Assembly: GCA_965116715.1 (NCBI GenBank)
Contig: OZ220724.1
Coordinates: 930,001 to 994,000, forward strand
Reading direction: 5' to 3'
Length of the DNA: 64,000 bases
From: Poriferisodalis sp965116715
GTDB taxonomy: Bacteria; Actinomycetota; Acidimicrobiia; Acidimicrobiales; Poriferisodalaceae
This document shows positions 27,691 through 35,944 of the stretch, piece after piece. The position numbers and the translations under genes were made by a program. Positions within the stretch are counted from its first letter, which is position 1, and the number at the start of each line of letters is the position of its first letter. A model generated the notes under the pieces. The model saw nothing but the letters and a program-made list of their open reading frames with translations, was not told where the DNA came from and did not search any database.

Positions 27691-28379
27691 CCACCGAGTT
27701 CTCCGCCAGTTCGCATGAAGCGCACCCCTACGGGGGCCAGGACGCCGAGCGCCACCGTGCCCGCAACTACCTGGTGCCCACCGTCGTGGAGCAGACCAAC
27801 CGGGGCGAGCGCGCCTACGACCTGTACTCGCGCCTGCTGAAGGAGAACATCATCTTCTTGGGCACGCCCATTGACGACGTCGTGGCCAACCTGGTGTGCG
27901 CGCAGATGATCCACCTCGAGTCGGAGAATCCCGACAAGGACATCAACATCTACATCAACTCGCCCGGCGGCGACATCAGCTCGCTGTTCGCCATCTACGA
28001 CACCACCCAGTACATCCGCAACGACATCACCACGATCTGCCTGGGACAGGCGGCGTCGGCGGCCGCAGTGCTGCTGGCGGCGGGCACGCCGGGCAAGCGG
28101 ATGGCGCTGCCCAATGCGCGGGTGCTGCTGCACCAGCCCTACGGCCAGGCGATGGGTCAGGCGACCGACATCGAGCTGGCAGCCCGGGAGATCGACCGGA
28201 TGCGCGAGCGGCTGGAACGGATCATTGCGCACCACACCGGCCAGGACCTCGAGCGCATCCACACCGACACCGAACGTGACTTCATCATGGATGCCGAGGC
28301 CGCCAAGGAGTACGGGATCATCGACGAGGTGATTGCGAATCGCCAGGTGCTCGAGGACGGTCCGATCCGCGCCGCCTAG
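27687..28379 (+). CDS. clpP: ATP-dependent Clp protease proteolytic subunit
   Basis: A serine peptidase that partners ClpX. The catalytic triad is visible: Ser in CLGQAASAAAVLLAAG, His in RVLLHQPYG, Asp in TDTERDFIMDAEAAKEYGI. The length is 230 residues with an N-terminal extension of about 30 residues that is probably processed. GTG 27687 overlaps the tig stop. A long hairpin follows the stop codon. Confidence 0.96.
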   Translation: MTTEFSASSHEAHPYGGQDAERHRARNYLVPTVVEQTNRGERAYDLYSRLLKENIIFLGTPIDDVVANLVCAQMIHLESENPDKDINIYINSPGGDISSLFAIYDTTQYIRNDITTICLGQAASAAAVLLAAGTPGKRMALPNARVLLHQPYGQAMGQATDIELAAREIDRMRERLERIIAHHTGQDLERIHTDTERDFIMDAEAAKEYGIIDEVIANRQVLEDGPIRAA

Positions 28380-28403
28380 TTGGCTGACCGGATGGGTGCG
28401 CCC

Positions 28404-28484
28404 GCTGCGGAGGCAGCAGGCGCCCTCTGCTCCGGGAATCCAGCAGGTTCCAACCTCGCAGAGTTCGCCTGCTGCCTCCGCAGC
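28404..28484. terminator. long hairpin downstream of clpP (19-bp perfect arms)
   Basis: Arms 28404-28422 and 28466-28484 are exact reverse complements over 19 bp. A second, inner pair (CTCTGC 28425-28430 with GCAGAG 28458-28463) extends the stem. No T-run follows on either strand. It lies between clpP and the oppositely oriented tRNA-Gly. It may be a bidirectional terminator or 3' stabiliser; a small RNA or mobile repeat is the alternative. Confidence 0.55.
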
Positions 28485-28521
28485 TCTGGCATCCGGGCAT
28501 TCCCGTTGATGCCCATGGCGA

Positions 28522-28592
<71 letters not shown>

Positions 28593-28664
28593 GGCGACGG
28601 CCGAGGGTAGCGGCCTGCCGCAGTGGCCTCTAGTGAATTCTGCGAACGCGTCAGGTGGGGCCGG

Positions 28665-29618
28665 CTAGCGGGGCGGAAATGCCTGCAGGTGGCCCTCGTC
28701 ACGAAGTACATCGAAGAACTCCGGCGTGTACGCCGATTCCGGATCAGCTCGCACCCGCTCGTCAATGCGGTAGGCGTCATCGCCGACCAGAATCCGCCAC
28801 CGGCCCGCCAGCACGTCCGACAGGATGATCTCGGCCGCCTGCGCCGCTGAGGTGGGCGCATCGTCGCGGAAGCGGGTGTTGCGGTCGGTCACCAGTGCTT
28901 GGACCTCCTCGTCGCTCAACGCATCGAGGTCGACCCCGCGAGCTGCCATGTTCTTGCGGATGAGCGGCACGTCGACGCCATGGACCGAGAAGCTGTTCAG
29001 CGCGATCGAGGTGCCGATGTGCCCGGGCATCACCACGTGAGCGCTGACGTGCGGGGCGTGCATCACCAGATCCTGCATCAGCGCCTCGGTGAAGCCCTTC
29101 ACGGCGAACTTGGCTGCGCAGTACGACGTGTGCGGGGCACCCGGGCCGACGGTCGCCCAGAAGCCGTTGATGCTGCTCGTGTTGACCATGGCACCGGCGT
29201 CGGAGCGCACCAGCATGTCCATGAACGCGCGAGCGCAATTGAGCACGCCGTTCCAGCACACCGCGAAGGTGGTGTCCCAGGCGGCGCGCTGGTCGTCGAT
29301 GACGAAGCTGCCGCCGCCCCCGACGCCCGCGTTGTTGAAGAGCAGGTTGATGTGGTCGGTGTCGTGCGACGCCGCCACCTCCGCGGCGAAGGCGGCAACC
29401 GCGTCTGCGTCGGTGACGTCGCAGTCGTGCGTCGTGATGCGCACACCGCTGGAGCCGCTGGTCGCCAGCTCTGCGGTTCGGGCCAGTTCTTCCGCATTCA
29501 GGTCGCACGCGGCGACGTGGCACCCGGCTGCGGCGAGCTGGCGCACCAGCTCACGCCCCATGCCGGTTCCGCCGCCGGTCACCACGGCGATGCGGCCGGT
29601 GAGTTCAGTTACCGCCAT
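28665..29618 (-). CDS. short-chain dehydrogenase/reductase
   Basis: An NAD(P)-dependent SDR. The cofactor motif is VTGGGTGMGRELV, the structural motif NNAGVGGGG, the catalytic Ser is in MVNTSSINGFW and the YxxxK is SYCAAKFAVKG. The length is 317 residues. The substrate cannot be told from sequence. It is 3 bp downstream of the VOC gene on the same strand, so the two likely form an operon. Confidence 0.92.
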   Translation of the reverse strand: MAVTELTGRIAVVTGGGTGMGRELVRQLAAAGCHVAACDLNAEELARTAELATSGSSGVRITTHDCDVTDADAVAAFAAEVAASHDTDHINLLFNNAGVGGGGSFVIDDQRAAWDTTFAVCWNGVLNCARAFMDMLVRSDAGAMVNTSSINGFWATVGPGAPHTSYCAAKFAVKGFTEALMQDLVMHAPHVSAHVVMPGHIGTSIALNSFSVHGVDVPLIRKNMAARGVDLDALSDEEVQALVTDRNTRFRDDAPTSAAQAAEIILSDVLAGRWRILVGDDAYRIDERVRADPESAYTPEFFDVLRDEGHLQAFPPR

Positions 29619-29621
29619 TGC

Positions 29622-30146
29622 TCAGCCCCCTGATTGCCCTTCGTCCGGTCCCTCGGCGAACATCGCCGCAGCTGCTGCTTCCATCTCTTCAGGAGTGACG
29701 TCCCGCACGTGGGTCGCAATCGACCACTTGTGCCCGAACGGGTCGCGGATGCTGCCGAAGCGGTCGCCCCAGAACATGTCCTCGGGCGGCATGAGCACCT
29801 CAGCGCCCAGGGCCACCGCCTTGTTGATGGTCGCGTCGCAGTCGGCGACGTAGCGGTGCATCGTGACGGTCGAACCAGCCAGTGCCGCCGGCGCAGAGGC
29901 TTCGCCTCCCCATTCCGGGAAGTCATCGGCAAGGAAGATCAGGCCCTCGCCGAGCACCAACTCGGCGTGCATCACCTTGTCGCCACCCGGCGCCATCTGA
30001 CGGTTGGTCTCTTGGGCGCCGAAGGCGGCCGTGTACCACTCGATGGCATCGGCTGCGCCGCCGGCAGACCCGTCGATGCGGGCACCGATCGTCATGTACG
30101 GCACGACGAATGGCCGGTCTGAGGGAATCGGATTGGCGTCACTCAT
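29622..30146 (-). CDS. VOC (PhnB/glyoxalase-like) family protein
   Basis: A vicinal-oxygen-chelate protein of the PhnB type (VPYMTIGARIDGSAGGAADA, GGDKVMHAELVLGEGLIFLA, FWGDRFGSIRDPFGHKWSIA). The family includes small metal-binding enzymes and antibiotic-binding proteins; the exact role is unknown. The length is 174 residues. It precedes the SDR by 3 bp and is divergent from mmsA. Confidence 0.88.
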   Translation of the reverse strand: MSDANPIPSDRPFVVPYMTIGARIDGSAGGAADAIEWYTAAFGAQETNRQMAPGGDKVMHAELVLGEGLIFLADDFPEWGGEASAPAALAGSTVTMHRYVADCDATINKAVALGAEVLMPPEDMFWGDRFGSIRDPFGHKWSIATHVRDVTPEEMEAAAAAMFAEGPDEGQSGG

Positions 30147-30297
30147 AGGCGCGGACTCTAGCCACGCCCACAGCGGCGCAACGCGGCCACCCGAGCGTGC
30201 CCGTTCACCCTCGCGAGGCTGCGAGAATCAAGGCCTCAACAAGACAGCGGTTCGGGGCGCTCGCCCCCACTGAGCGCTGCCGGCGAGGAGGACTCTC

Positions 30298-31794
30298 ATG
30301 AGGCAAGTCGACCACTGGATCGGCGGTCAGCGAACGCAGGGCTCGCCGAAAACGATGTTCGAGGTGACCGACCCGGTCGCCGGCAGCGTGATCGCCCAGG
30401 TGCCGATGGCCTCTGGGAGTGATGTGGACGCTGCAGTCGGCGCGGCCCGCTCGGCCTGGGAGGGCTGGCGTGAGGCCTCCATCTCGTCCCGGGCGGCGGT
30501 GATGTTCGCATTCCGCGAGCTGCTCGAATCGCATCGCCTGGAGCTGGCCGAGATGGTGTCGGCAGAGCACGGCAAGGTACGGGAAGATGCGCTGGGTGAG
30601 ATGCGGCGCGGCATCGAGGTGGTGGAGTTCGCCTGCGGCGTCGGTCAGCTATTGAAGGGCGAGCGCACCGACGACATCAGCACCGAGCACGACGCCTACA
30701 CGGTCCGCCAACCGGTCGGCGTGGTGGCCGGCATCACGCCGTTCAATTTCCCCGCGATGGTGCCGATGTGGATGTACCCGGTGGCCATCGCGTGCGGCAA
30801 CTGCTTCGTGCTGAAGCCTTCCGAGAAAGATCCGTCGGTGGCGGTGCGCATCGGCGAGCTGTTTGCCGAGGCCGGGCTGCCCGACGGTGTGTTCAACGTG
30901 CTCCATGGTGATGCCGATGCCGTGAACGCACTGTGCGAGCACCCTGGCATCGACGCGGTGAGCTTCGTGGGGTCCACGCCGATTGCACGTCACGTACACC
31001 GCACGGCGTCGATGGCCGGCAAGCGGGTGCAGGCGCTCGGCGGCGCCAAGAACCACATGATCGTGCTGCCCGACGCCGACGTCGGCCAGGCGGCAGATGC
31101 CGCTGTGTCGGCTGGGTACGGCTCGGCCGGCGAGCGCTGCATGGCGATATCGGTGGTGGTGGCCGTGGGCGGCATCGCCGACGAGTTGTCCGGCGCGATC
31201 TGTGAGCGGATCGATGCGCTGCGCATCGGTCCGGGCCTGGGCGCTCAGCCGGTCGACATGGGTCCGCTGGTGACCGCCGAGCACCGTGACCGGGTGCTCA
31301 GCTACATCGACCTGGGCGAGTCGGAAGGTGCCGTGGTGCAGCGAGACGGCCGCGAGCTGGTGGTGGACGGCCACCCGGACGGCTACTGGGTGGGAGCGAC
31401 GCTGCTGGATGAGGTCACCACCGAGATGAAGGTGTACGAGGACGAGATCTTCGGTCCCGTGCTGTGCCTGGTGCGGGTGGAGTCGTTCGAGGAGGCGATG
31501 GAGCTCATCGAGAACAACCAGTTCGGCAACGGCGTGGCGCTGTTCACCCGCGACGGCGGGGCAGCCCGGCGGTTCCGGCGTGAGGCCCCGGTGGGAATGG
31601 TCGGCGTCAACGTGGCTATTCCGGTGCCGATGGCGTACCACTCATTCGGCGGCTGGAAGGACTCGCTGTTCGGCGACCACCACATGCACGGCCCCGAGGG
31701 CATCCGCTTCTACACACGGCTGAAGGCCGTCACCGAGCACTGGCCCGACCCTGCAGACCGCGGCGTCGACCTCGGCTTCCCCACCGCCCGCTGA
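30298..31794 (+). CDS. mmsA: CoA-acylating methylmalonate-semialdehyde dehydrogenase
   Basis: The enzyme oxidises methylmalonate or malonate semialdehyde to propionyl- or acetyl-CoA in valine and inositol/beta-alanine catabolism. It has the ALDH fold, with VVAGITPFNFPAMVPMWMYP, the catalytic Cys in GSAGERCMAISVVVAVG and PVGMVGVNVAIPVPMAYHSF. The 498 residues match the family. The start ATG 30298 has GAGGAGGAC upstream. Its last codons (GVDLGFPTAR) are repeated at 35945-35987 in the accessory region. Confidence 0.95.
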   Translation: MRQVDHWIGGQRTQGSPKTMFEVTDPVAGSVIAQVPMASGSDVDAAVGAARSAWEGWREASISSRAAVMFAFRELLESHRLELAEMVSAEHGKVREDALGEMRRGIEVVEFACGVGQLLKGERTDDISTEHDAYTVRQPVGVVAGITPFNFPAMVPMWMYPVAIACGNCFVLKPSEKDPSVAVRIGELFAEAGLPDGVFNVLHGDADAVNALCEHPGIDAVSFVGSTPIARHVHRTASMAGKRVQALGGAKNHMIVLPDADVGQAADAAVSAGYGSAGERCMAISVVVAVGGIADELSGAICERIDALRIGPGLGAQPVDMGPLVTAEHRDRVLSYIDLGESEGAVVQRDGRELVVDGHPDGYWVGATLLDEVTTEMKVYEDEIFGPVLCLVRVESFEEAMELIENNQFGNGVALFTRDGGAARRFRREAPVGMVGVNVAIPVPMAYHSFGGWKDSLFGDHHMHGPEGIRFYTRLKAVTEHWPDPADRGVDLGFPTAR

Positions 31795-31797
31795 CCC
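31763..31797 (+). repeat. 3' end of mmsA, left member of a direct repeat
   Basis: GCGTCGAC followed by six differing bases and TTCCCCACCGCCCGCTGAC is repeated at 35953-35987 in the same orientation. Both encode GVDLGFPTAR-stop. Confidence 0.75.
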
Positions 31798-32379
31798 GCT
31801 TCCGCGCGGCCGCAACACCCGCGCCGACGGGATCGTGACACCGACCCGTGCCGAGCCTCATACCCGCGGCAACAAGTGGATGCTTGTGTCCCCGCCAGAG
31901 ACGGTCACAGGTGCAGATACTTCGACATCAGAAGCCTCCGGCCACGACCGAACCAAGGCCCTGCTCCACATCGAAATTACGATTGGTTCCTACTCCGCAC
32001 CCTCATCCCGCGCCAAGACAGAAAGAGTCGTACATTCTTGAGCGGGCCACGAAGAACATCCAAATCAGGTTTCCGGTCTTCGCCTCATATTCGAATGCTG
32101 CAAGGCCCTGAAGCCCACCTTCAACTCACATTCTACTTCTCCAGAATATCAACGACAATTCTCAGATTGCAGACGCTACAAGTGCCATAAAGGGGTTACA
32201 AATTACAATATATGCATATCGCAGGCTCACAAGTACCGGCGAACCACTGCTGTCACCTGGTTAGTGAAAGTCTTGACATATTGCTGTATATGGTGACCCG
32301 CGCACCGCTTTCTACTGCGAACACAGAAAGGAGGCGGTGCCAAGAAGAGCTCAGCAGATACGAGGATATTCCGCTCACC
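31795..32379. other. intergenic region downstream of mmsA (585 bp)
   Basis: No intact gene is visible. The first 230 bp contain a displaced copy of the AlbA-gene tail and its downstream sequence (31829-32060). The rest is more AT-rich than its surroundings. It includes an inverted repeat near 32303-32341 (GCACCGC with GCGGTGC) just downstream of the minus-strand surface protein gene; with no T-run it is only a weak terminator candidate. Confidence 0.6.
31829..32060 (+). pseudogene. displaced 3' fragment of an AlbA/Schlafen-type gene
   Basis: From GACGGGATCGTGACACCGAC onward this parallels 37663-37900, the last codons and downstream flank of the intact AlbA-type gene. It encodes DGIVTPTRAEPHTRGNKWML before drifting. 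The TAG stop of the intact copy is GAG here. No N-terminal part is present: the copy joins directly to sequence just past the mmsA stop. Confidence 0.75.
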
Positions 32380-33660
32380 TTACCCGAAGTTGGGATATAC
32401 GACCTCCGTGCTCGCTTCGCTTGGATCGTGGTAGGCGAGATCCCGCCTGTAGCTTTCGTGTAGCGGGTGGAAGCACATGACCCAGCTGTTAGGGAAGACA
32501 TGGATAAGGGCCCACCCCTTGGGGCATGCCTTCAAAGAGGCTAAGGCATGGAACTCTGCCCGTGATAGACCTTGGCATGTATACTGCCTGTAGTCAAAAT
32601 CACAGCCATGTCCGATGAAGGCACTCATCATCTCTTCCACCGTTTCCCAGTGCTCGGGGTTATTGGCCGTTTCTGAGAAAGCTTCTATCTCCCGATATCT
32701 TGCTTCCCAGGCTGGACTAGGTGGTACAGGTTCAGGTACTGCGACTTCGGCTTCCTCTTCGGGGTCTTCGGTGGCTGTGCTCTCGCCGGCGGTGCTGGTG
32801 CCGGCGGTGGTGTCGCCGCTGGCGCGGCGGCCCACGAGCTGGGCTGTGTCCCAGCGGTCCGCGCCGCCGAGGCGTGTCATGTCACGACCGGCGATCTTCG
32901 CGGTGGGAACCGCTGCGATGCCGCCGAGCACGAACCCGCCCGCCTCCGCAGCCTCAAGCCGGGTGTTCTGGCTGGTGGGCATCGCGCCGTCGCGGGGACC
33001 GGCGAGGATCACGCAGTCGGTGCCGACCACGCCCGCGAGCGTGACCGCGCTGTAGATGTCCGACTGTGCTGCCGCGTCGGAACCGACCACGATCGGCACA
33101 TCGCCAACGCAGTCCGACGCGATCCAAGGCTCAGCGCCGCGCAGATGCACCCCGGGCTGACCCACGTCGCCAGCAGCACTCAGTGAGCCGTCCAGCGTCG
33201 GGGCCGCAGGTGCGTCGCCTCCCCCGATCGACCGGGCGACTGCGCCGACACGCTGCGCGGTAGTCCAGCGATCCTTGCCGGCTATGCGCGCCAGGCTGCG
33301 CCCGGCGAGCTTGCCGTCAGCCACCGCGGCCTGGCCGCCCACCACATAACCGCCCGCCGCAGCGGCATCGAGCCGCGCCCGCTGACCCGCAGGCATCGCC
33401 TCGCCTCGGGGTCCTGCGAGCACGATGCACGCATCGCCCAGCACACCGGCGAGAGTCACCGCGGAGTAGATGTCGGACTGCGCCGCTACATCGGAAGCCA
33501 CCACCAGCGGCACGGTGCCCGAGCCGCACTCGCCTTGCACCGAAGCAGGAGGCACCCTCGCCGCAGACGCTGCTGCAGGCAAAGCGGCCACCGCCACCAG
33601 CGACACAGCCACCAAAGACATCGAGACCGTCACCGCAACACGCCTCAGCGATCTGCGCAT
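32380..33660 (-). CDS. secreted cell-wall-binding repeat 2 protein, copy A
   Basis: A secreted surface protein of about 426 residues. The N-terminal signal peptide is MRRSLRRVAVTVSMSLVAV followed by a hydrophobic Ala-rich stretch ending ALPAAASA. Two PF04122-type repeats follow (SDVAAQSDIYSAVTLAGVLG; GSDAAAQSDIYSAVTLAGVV), each ending LARIAGKDRWTTAQ or MTRLGGADRWDTAQ. A Thr/Glu/Pro linker leads to a C-terminal domain with four Cys (HGCDFDYRQYTCQGL, KACPKGW, VMCFHP). I start at ATG 33658-33660; longer frames add no signal. It is a near-copy of 38074-39375 except for the C-terminus. Its upstream region is cut by the IS481 element. Confidence 0.85.
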   Translation of the reverse strand: MRRSLRRVAVTVSMSLVAVSLVAVAALPAAASAARVPPASVQGECGSGTVPLVVASDVAAQSDIYSAVTLAGVLGDACIVLAGPRGEAMPAGQRARLDAAAAGGYVVGGQAAVADGKLAGRSLARIAGKDRWTTAQRVGAVARSIGGGDAPAAPTLDGSLSAAGDVGQPGVHLRGAEPWIASDCVGDVPIVVGSDAAAQSDIYSAVTLAGVVGTDCVILAGPRDGAMPTSQNTRLEAAEAGGFVLGGIAAVPTAKIAGRDMTRLGGADRWDTAQLVGRRASGDTTAGTSTAGESTATEDPEEEAEVAVPEPVPPSPAWEARYREIEAFSETANNPEHWETVEEMMSAFIGHGCDFDYRQYTCQGLSRAEFHALASLKACPKGWALIHVFPNSWVMCFHPLHESYRRDLAYHDPSEASTEVVYPNFG

Positions 33661-33727
33661 CCTCTGACTCCCACATCCAAACCGACCACCAGGCAACACC
33701 ATCCAGCGCGAAACACCCATTCCTAGC

Positions 33728-34812
33728 TGTAATGCCCATGGACGTTGTTGACAGTTCTGGTCCTGGGATGAGTTGAGCCTCCGTGGCAGTGTGGGGTCTG
33801 TTGGGATCCCAAGCTGCGAACGGAGGCTCAATGATCAACGGTAGTTCAGGGACGGTCCGGCGGGGTGCGCCGCGGCCGAGGTTGTCGCCGCATTCGCGGC
33901 TGGTGATGGTCGAGCGTGTGGCTGCGGGTCAGTCCAAGACGGCGGTGGCGGCTCAGATGGGCTGCTCTCGCCAGACGGTGGACAAGTGGGTCAAGCGTTT
34001 CGAGGCCGAGGGAGCGGCGGGTCTGGGGGACCGCTCGAGCCGGCCAGCGGGGTCGCCTTCGCGTACGCCTGAGGAGGTCGAGCAGAGGATCTGTCGGCTG
34101 CGGCGCTCCAAGCGGCTGGGCCCCAAGCGGCTGGCAGCCAGAGTCGGGGTGCCGGCTTCGACGGTGCATCGGGTGCTGGTGCGCCATGGGCTGAACCGCC
34201 TGGCGTGGATCGATCGGCCCACCGGGTTGCGGGTGCGCCGCTATGAGAAGGCTCATGCGGGCGAGCTGGTCCACGTCGACGTGAAGAAGGTCGCCAAGGT
34301 GCCCCCCGGCGGCGGGTGGCGGATCCACGGCCGCGGCTCGCCCAAGGCCCGCCGCTCCAAGCGCAAACGGCGCGGGTACACCTATCTGCACGTCGCGGTG
34401 GACGACCACAGCCGCGTCGCGTACGTGGAGGCGCTCGACGACGAGAAAGCCGTCACCGCGGCGGCGTTCTGGCGGCGAGCACGCGACTGGTTCAACAAAC
34501 ACAACGTCGGCATCGACGCCGTGATGACCGACAACGGCCGCAACTTCACCTCCGCCGACTTCGCCGACGCGCTCGCCGAGAACCGCACCAAGCACAAGCT
34601 CACCCGTCCCTATCGGCCTCAGACGAACGGCAAGGTCGAGCGGTTCAACCGCACCATGGCCGACGAATTCCTCTACAGCTACAAATTCCGATCAGAACCC
34701 GACCGGCGCCGACGGCTCCAGAACTGGGTCCACACCTACAATCTCCACCGACACCACACCGCCATCGCAGGCACACCCGCCAGCCGCGTCAACAACCTCT
34801 GTGGGTATTACA
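33728..34812 (+). mobile_element. IS481-family insertion sequence
   Basis: Terminal inverted repeats of about 25 bp (33728-33752 and 34788-34812, both starting TGTAAT when read inward) enclose one transposase gene. CCTAG flanks both ends (left 33722-33726, right 34813-34817), matching the N-CTAG-N target preference known for IS481. The sixth flanking base differs (C and A). The total is 1085 bp, and it appears intact. Confidence 0.88.
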
Positions 34813-34817
34813 CCTAG
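33831..34817 (+). CDS. IS481-family DDE transposase
   Basis: An N-terminal helix-turn-helix (KTAVAAQMGCSRQTVDKWVK) and a leucine/arginine-rich middle precede an rve integrase core. The catalytic residues are Asp in GELVHVDVKK, Asp in AVMTDNGRNF and Glu in NGKVERFNRTMADE. ATG 33831 is preceded by ACGGAGGCTCA. The 328-residue frame ends at TAG 34815-34817, which lies outside the inverted repeat and inside the flanking CTAG target copy, so the host site supplies the stop codon. It looks intact. Confidence 0.92.
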   Translation: MINGSSGTVRRGAPRPRLSPHSRLVMVERVAAGQSKTAVAAQMGCSRQTVDKWVKRFEAEGAAGLGDRSSRPAGSPSRTPEEVEQRICRLRRSKRLGPKRLAARVGVPASTVHRVLVRHGLNRLAWIDRPTGLRVRRYEKAHAGELVHVDVKKVAKVPPGGGWRIHGRGSPKARRSKRKRRGYTYLHVAVDDHSRVAYVEALDDEKAVTAAAFWRRARDWFNKHNVGIDAVMTDNGRNFTSADFADALAENRTKHKLTRPYRPQTNGKVERFNRTMADEFLYSYKFRSEPDRRRRLQNWVHTYNLHRHHTAIAGTPASRVNNLCGYYT

Positions 34818-34940
34818 ACCGTCTCAAAGTGGAAGGCATCGACATTCAGGTCAGGCGACCGGCTCGACACGTTCAACATCTCGATGCCGACCACCTGCTC
34901 GGCGCAGTTGAAATCCAATAGGTCGGCCCCGCTGCGTTCC
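34814..34940 (-). pseudogene. fragment of a DUF2283 protein gene
   Basis: The minus-strand frame reads LLDFNCAEQVVGIEMLNVSS and continues to a TAG at 34814-34816. This resembles the C-terminal half of DUF2283 (a 'D-x-D-x-x-G-x-x-V-G-I-E-x-L' pattern). The N-terminal half is missing: upstream sequence runs into the tail of a different gene (HsdM). The fragment sits exactly against the IS481 element. Confidence 0.5.
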
Positions 34941-34955
34941 CCCAACACCGAGGCG

Positions 34956-35125
34956 TCACGCAGTGACCTCGGCGAGCAGCTGGGCGATTTCGGTCTCAAG
35001 GGTCTCGAGGTCGGCTTCGATGACTTCGAGAGGGCGAGGCGGCTCGTAGACGCAGAAGCGGCCGTTGAAGGGGATCTCGTAGCCGATCTTGGTCTTGTCG
35101 ATGCGAAGCTTCATGGTCCCGTCGC
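34956..35125 (-). pseudogene. C-terminal remnant of a type I restriction-modification methylase (HsdM)
   Basis: About 55 residues remain: MKLRIDKTKIGYEIPFNGRF, then YEPPRPLEVIEADLETLETE and a LLAEVTA ending. KIGYEIPF and PPRPLxxI are the familiar end of HsdM N6-adenine methyltransferases. The catalytic domain (NPPF/Y motif) is absent, and no hsdS or hsdR is nearby. The last 21 bases (GTGACCTCGGCGAGCAGCTGG on the plus strand, less one base when quoted) recur at about 35905-35925. Confidence 0.65.
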
Positions 35126-35134
35126 ACGCGCTGC

Positions 35135-35561
35135 TCACTGCCCCGGGCTGTCCTTACGGCCGATGACGAACAGAGCGACCAATGCGACCAATGCGACCAA
35201 GTCGATTGTGCCCAAGACGGTGCCCTCTACGCCGTGACCTTCGCTGACGAGCCATACCGAACCCGCCAAGAACAAGATCGCGATTGCGAAACCCGCGACG
35301 AGCCCCATGGTCGAACGGCGAACTCGCGCTCTGTCCATTTGGTGCGTCCATTTGGTGCCGGTGGTGACGCTCATCGTCGGAAGCGTCCACAATTCGAAAC
35401 ACCAGATCAGGGCTGATGTCGCCATAGGAGGCAAGGTCCTCAGGGGTTGGCAGCGGCCCGATGCGGTAGGTGGCCTCATAGCGCTCAACCGAGACGTTCC
35501 CCGATTGCGGTGACTCCTGATCGTCACTGCCAGCCAAAGCGGGCAGGTCGTCGGACATCAC
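35135..35561 (-). pseudogene. DUF2335 small membrane protein gene, frameshifted by a 13-bp tandem duplication
   Basis: The N-terminal frame (35561 leftward) has the family's GPLPTPEDLASYGDISPDLV and DDERHHRHQMD. The C-terminal frame has GLVAGFAIAILFLAGSVWLV and LVALVALVALFVIGRKD, two membrane helices. The frames meet where the 13-bp unit GTCCATTTGGTGC is tandemly duplicated (35333-35345, 35346-35358). Removing one unit restores a continuous HHRHQMDRARVRRSTMG reading. It is coupled to the upstream ORF through a GTGA overlap at 35558-35561. Function is unknown. Confidence 0.75.
35333..35358. repeat. 13-bp tandem duplication inside the DUF2335 gene
   Basis: GTCCATTTGGTGC occurs twice without a gap (35333-35345 and 35346-35358). 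Because 13 is not a multiple of three it shifts the frame. Confidence 0.9.
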
Positions 35562-35815
35562 AAAGTCGGATGCTTGACAGGCGGCTGACCCACCGCCCGA
35601 CGCATGTCATTGCCGACAGCCCACCAGTCCGCCGCCATGCGCTCCGCATCGGAGGGATAGCGGTTCGTCGAGACACTGCGCCGACCTAGCCTGCCCATGA
35701 AATCGAAGATCAGGGCAGCACCATCTGCCAAGTCTCTGAGCCGTGCTGTGCCAGCGCTGCGATCACCCTGTGAGCGTCGTTGCGGACGCTTCGGAGCGGT
35801 GGCGTCAGCGCTCAC
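35558..35815 (-). CDS. hypothetical protein, 85 aa
   Basis: I do not recognise this. The basic N-terminus (APKRPQRRSQGDRS) precedes a region ending MAADWWAVGNDMRRAVGQPP. The start is GTG 35813-35815 with no clear ribosome binding site. Its stop overlaps the GTG of the DUF2335 gene, which argues for a real two-gene unit. It may be an N-terminally eroded gene, given the rearranged surroundings. Confidence 0.4.
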   Translation of the reverse strand: MSADATAPKRPQRRSQGDRSAGTARLRDLADGAALIFDFMGRLGRRSVSTNRYPSDAERMAADWWAVGNDMRRAVGQPPVKHPTL

Positions 35816-35944
35816 GGGGACACGAAGCTGCGGTCAACGCCATGCGGCAAACGGTAGCGCTTCATCCACGGGACCAGTCGCCTTGACATTGGGCCACCAC
35901 GCCGTGACCTCGGCGAGCAGCTGGACTGATGAGAAGGCGCCGGC

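Noticed and set aside
32303..32341. Inverted repeat as a rho-independent terminator for surface gene A
   Set aside because: The stem is interrupted and no T-run follows on the minus strand; left as a weak candidate only.
35157..35205. Short 9-bp tandem (ACCAATGCG type) near the end of the DUF2335 gene
   Set aside because: It encodes the LVALVAL membrane helix in frame and is better read as coding low complexity.
35333..35358. Programmed frameshift in the DUF2335 gene
   Set aside because: There is no slippery heptamer; the perfect 13-bp duplication explains the shift more simply.
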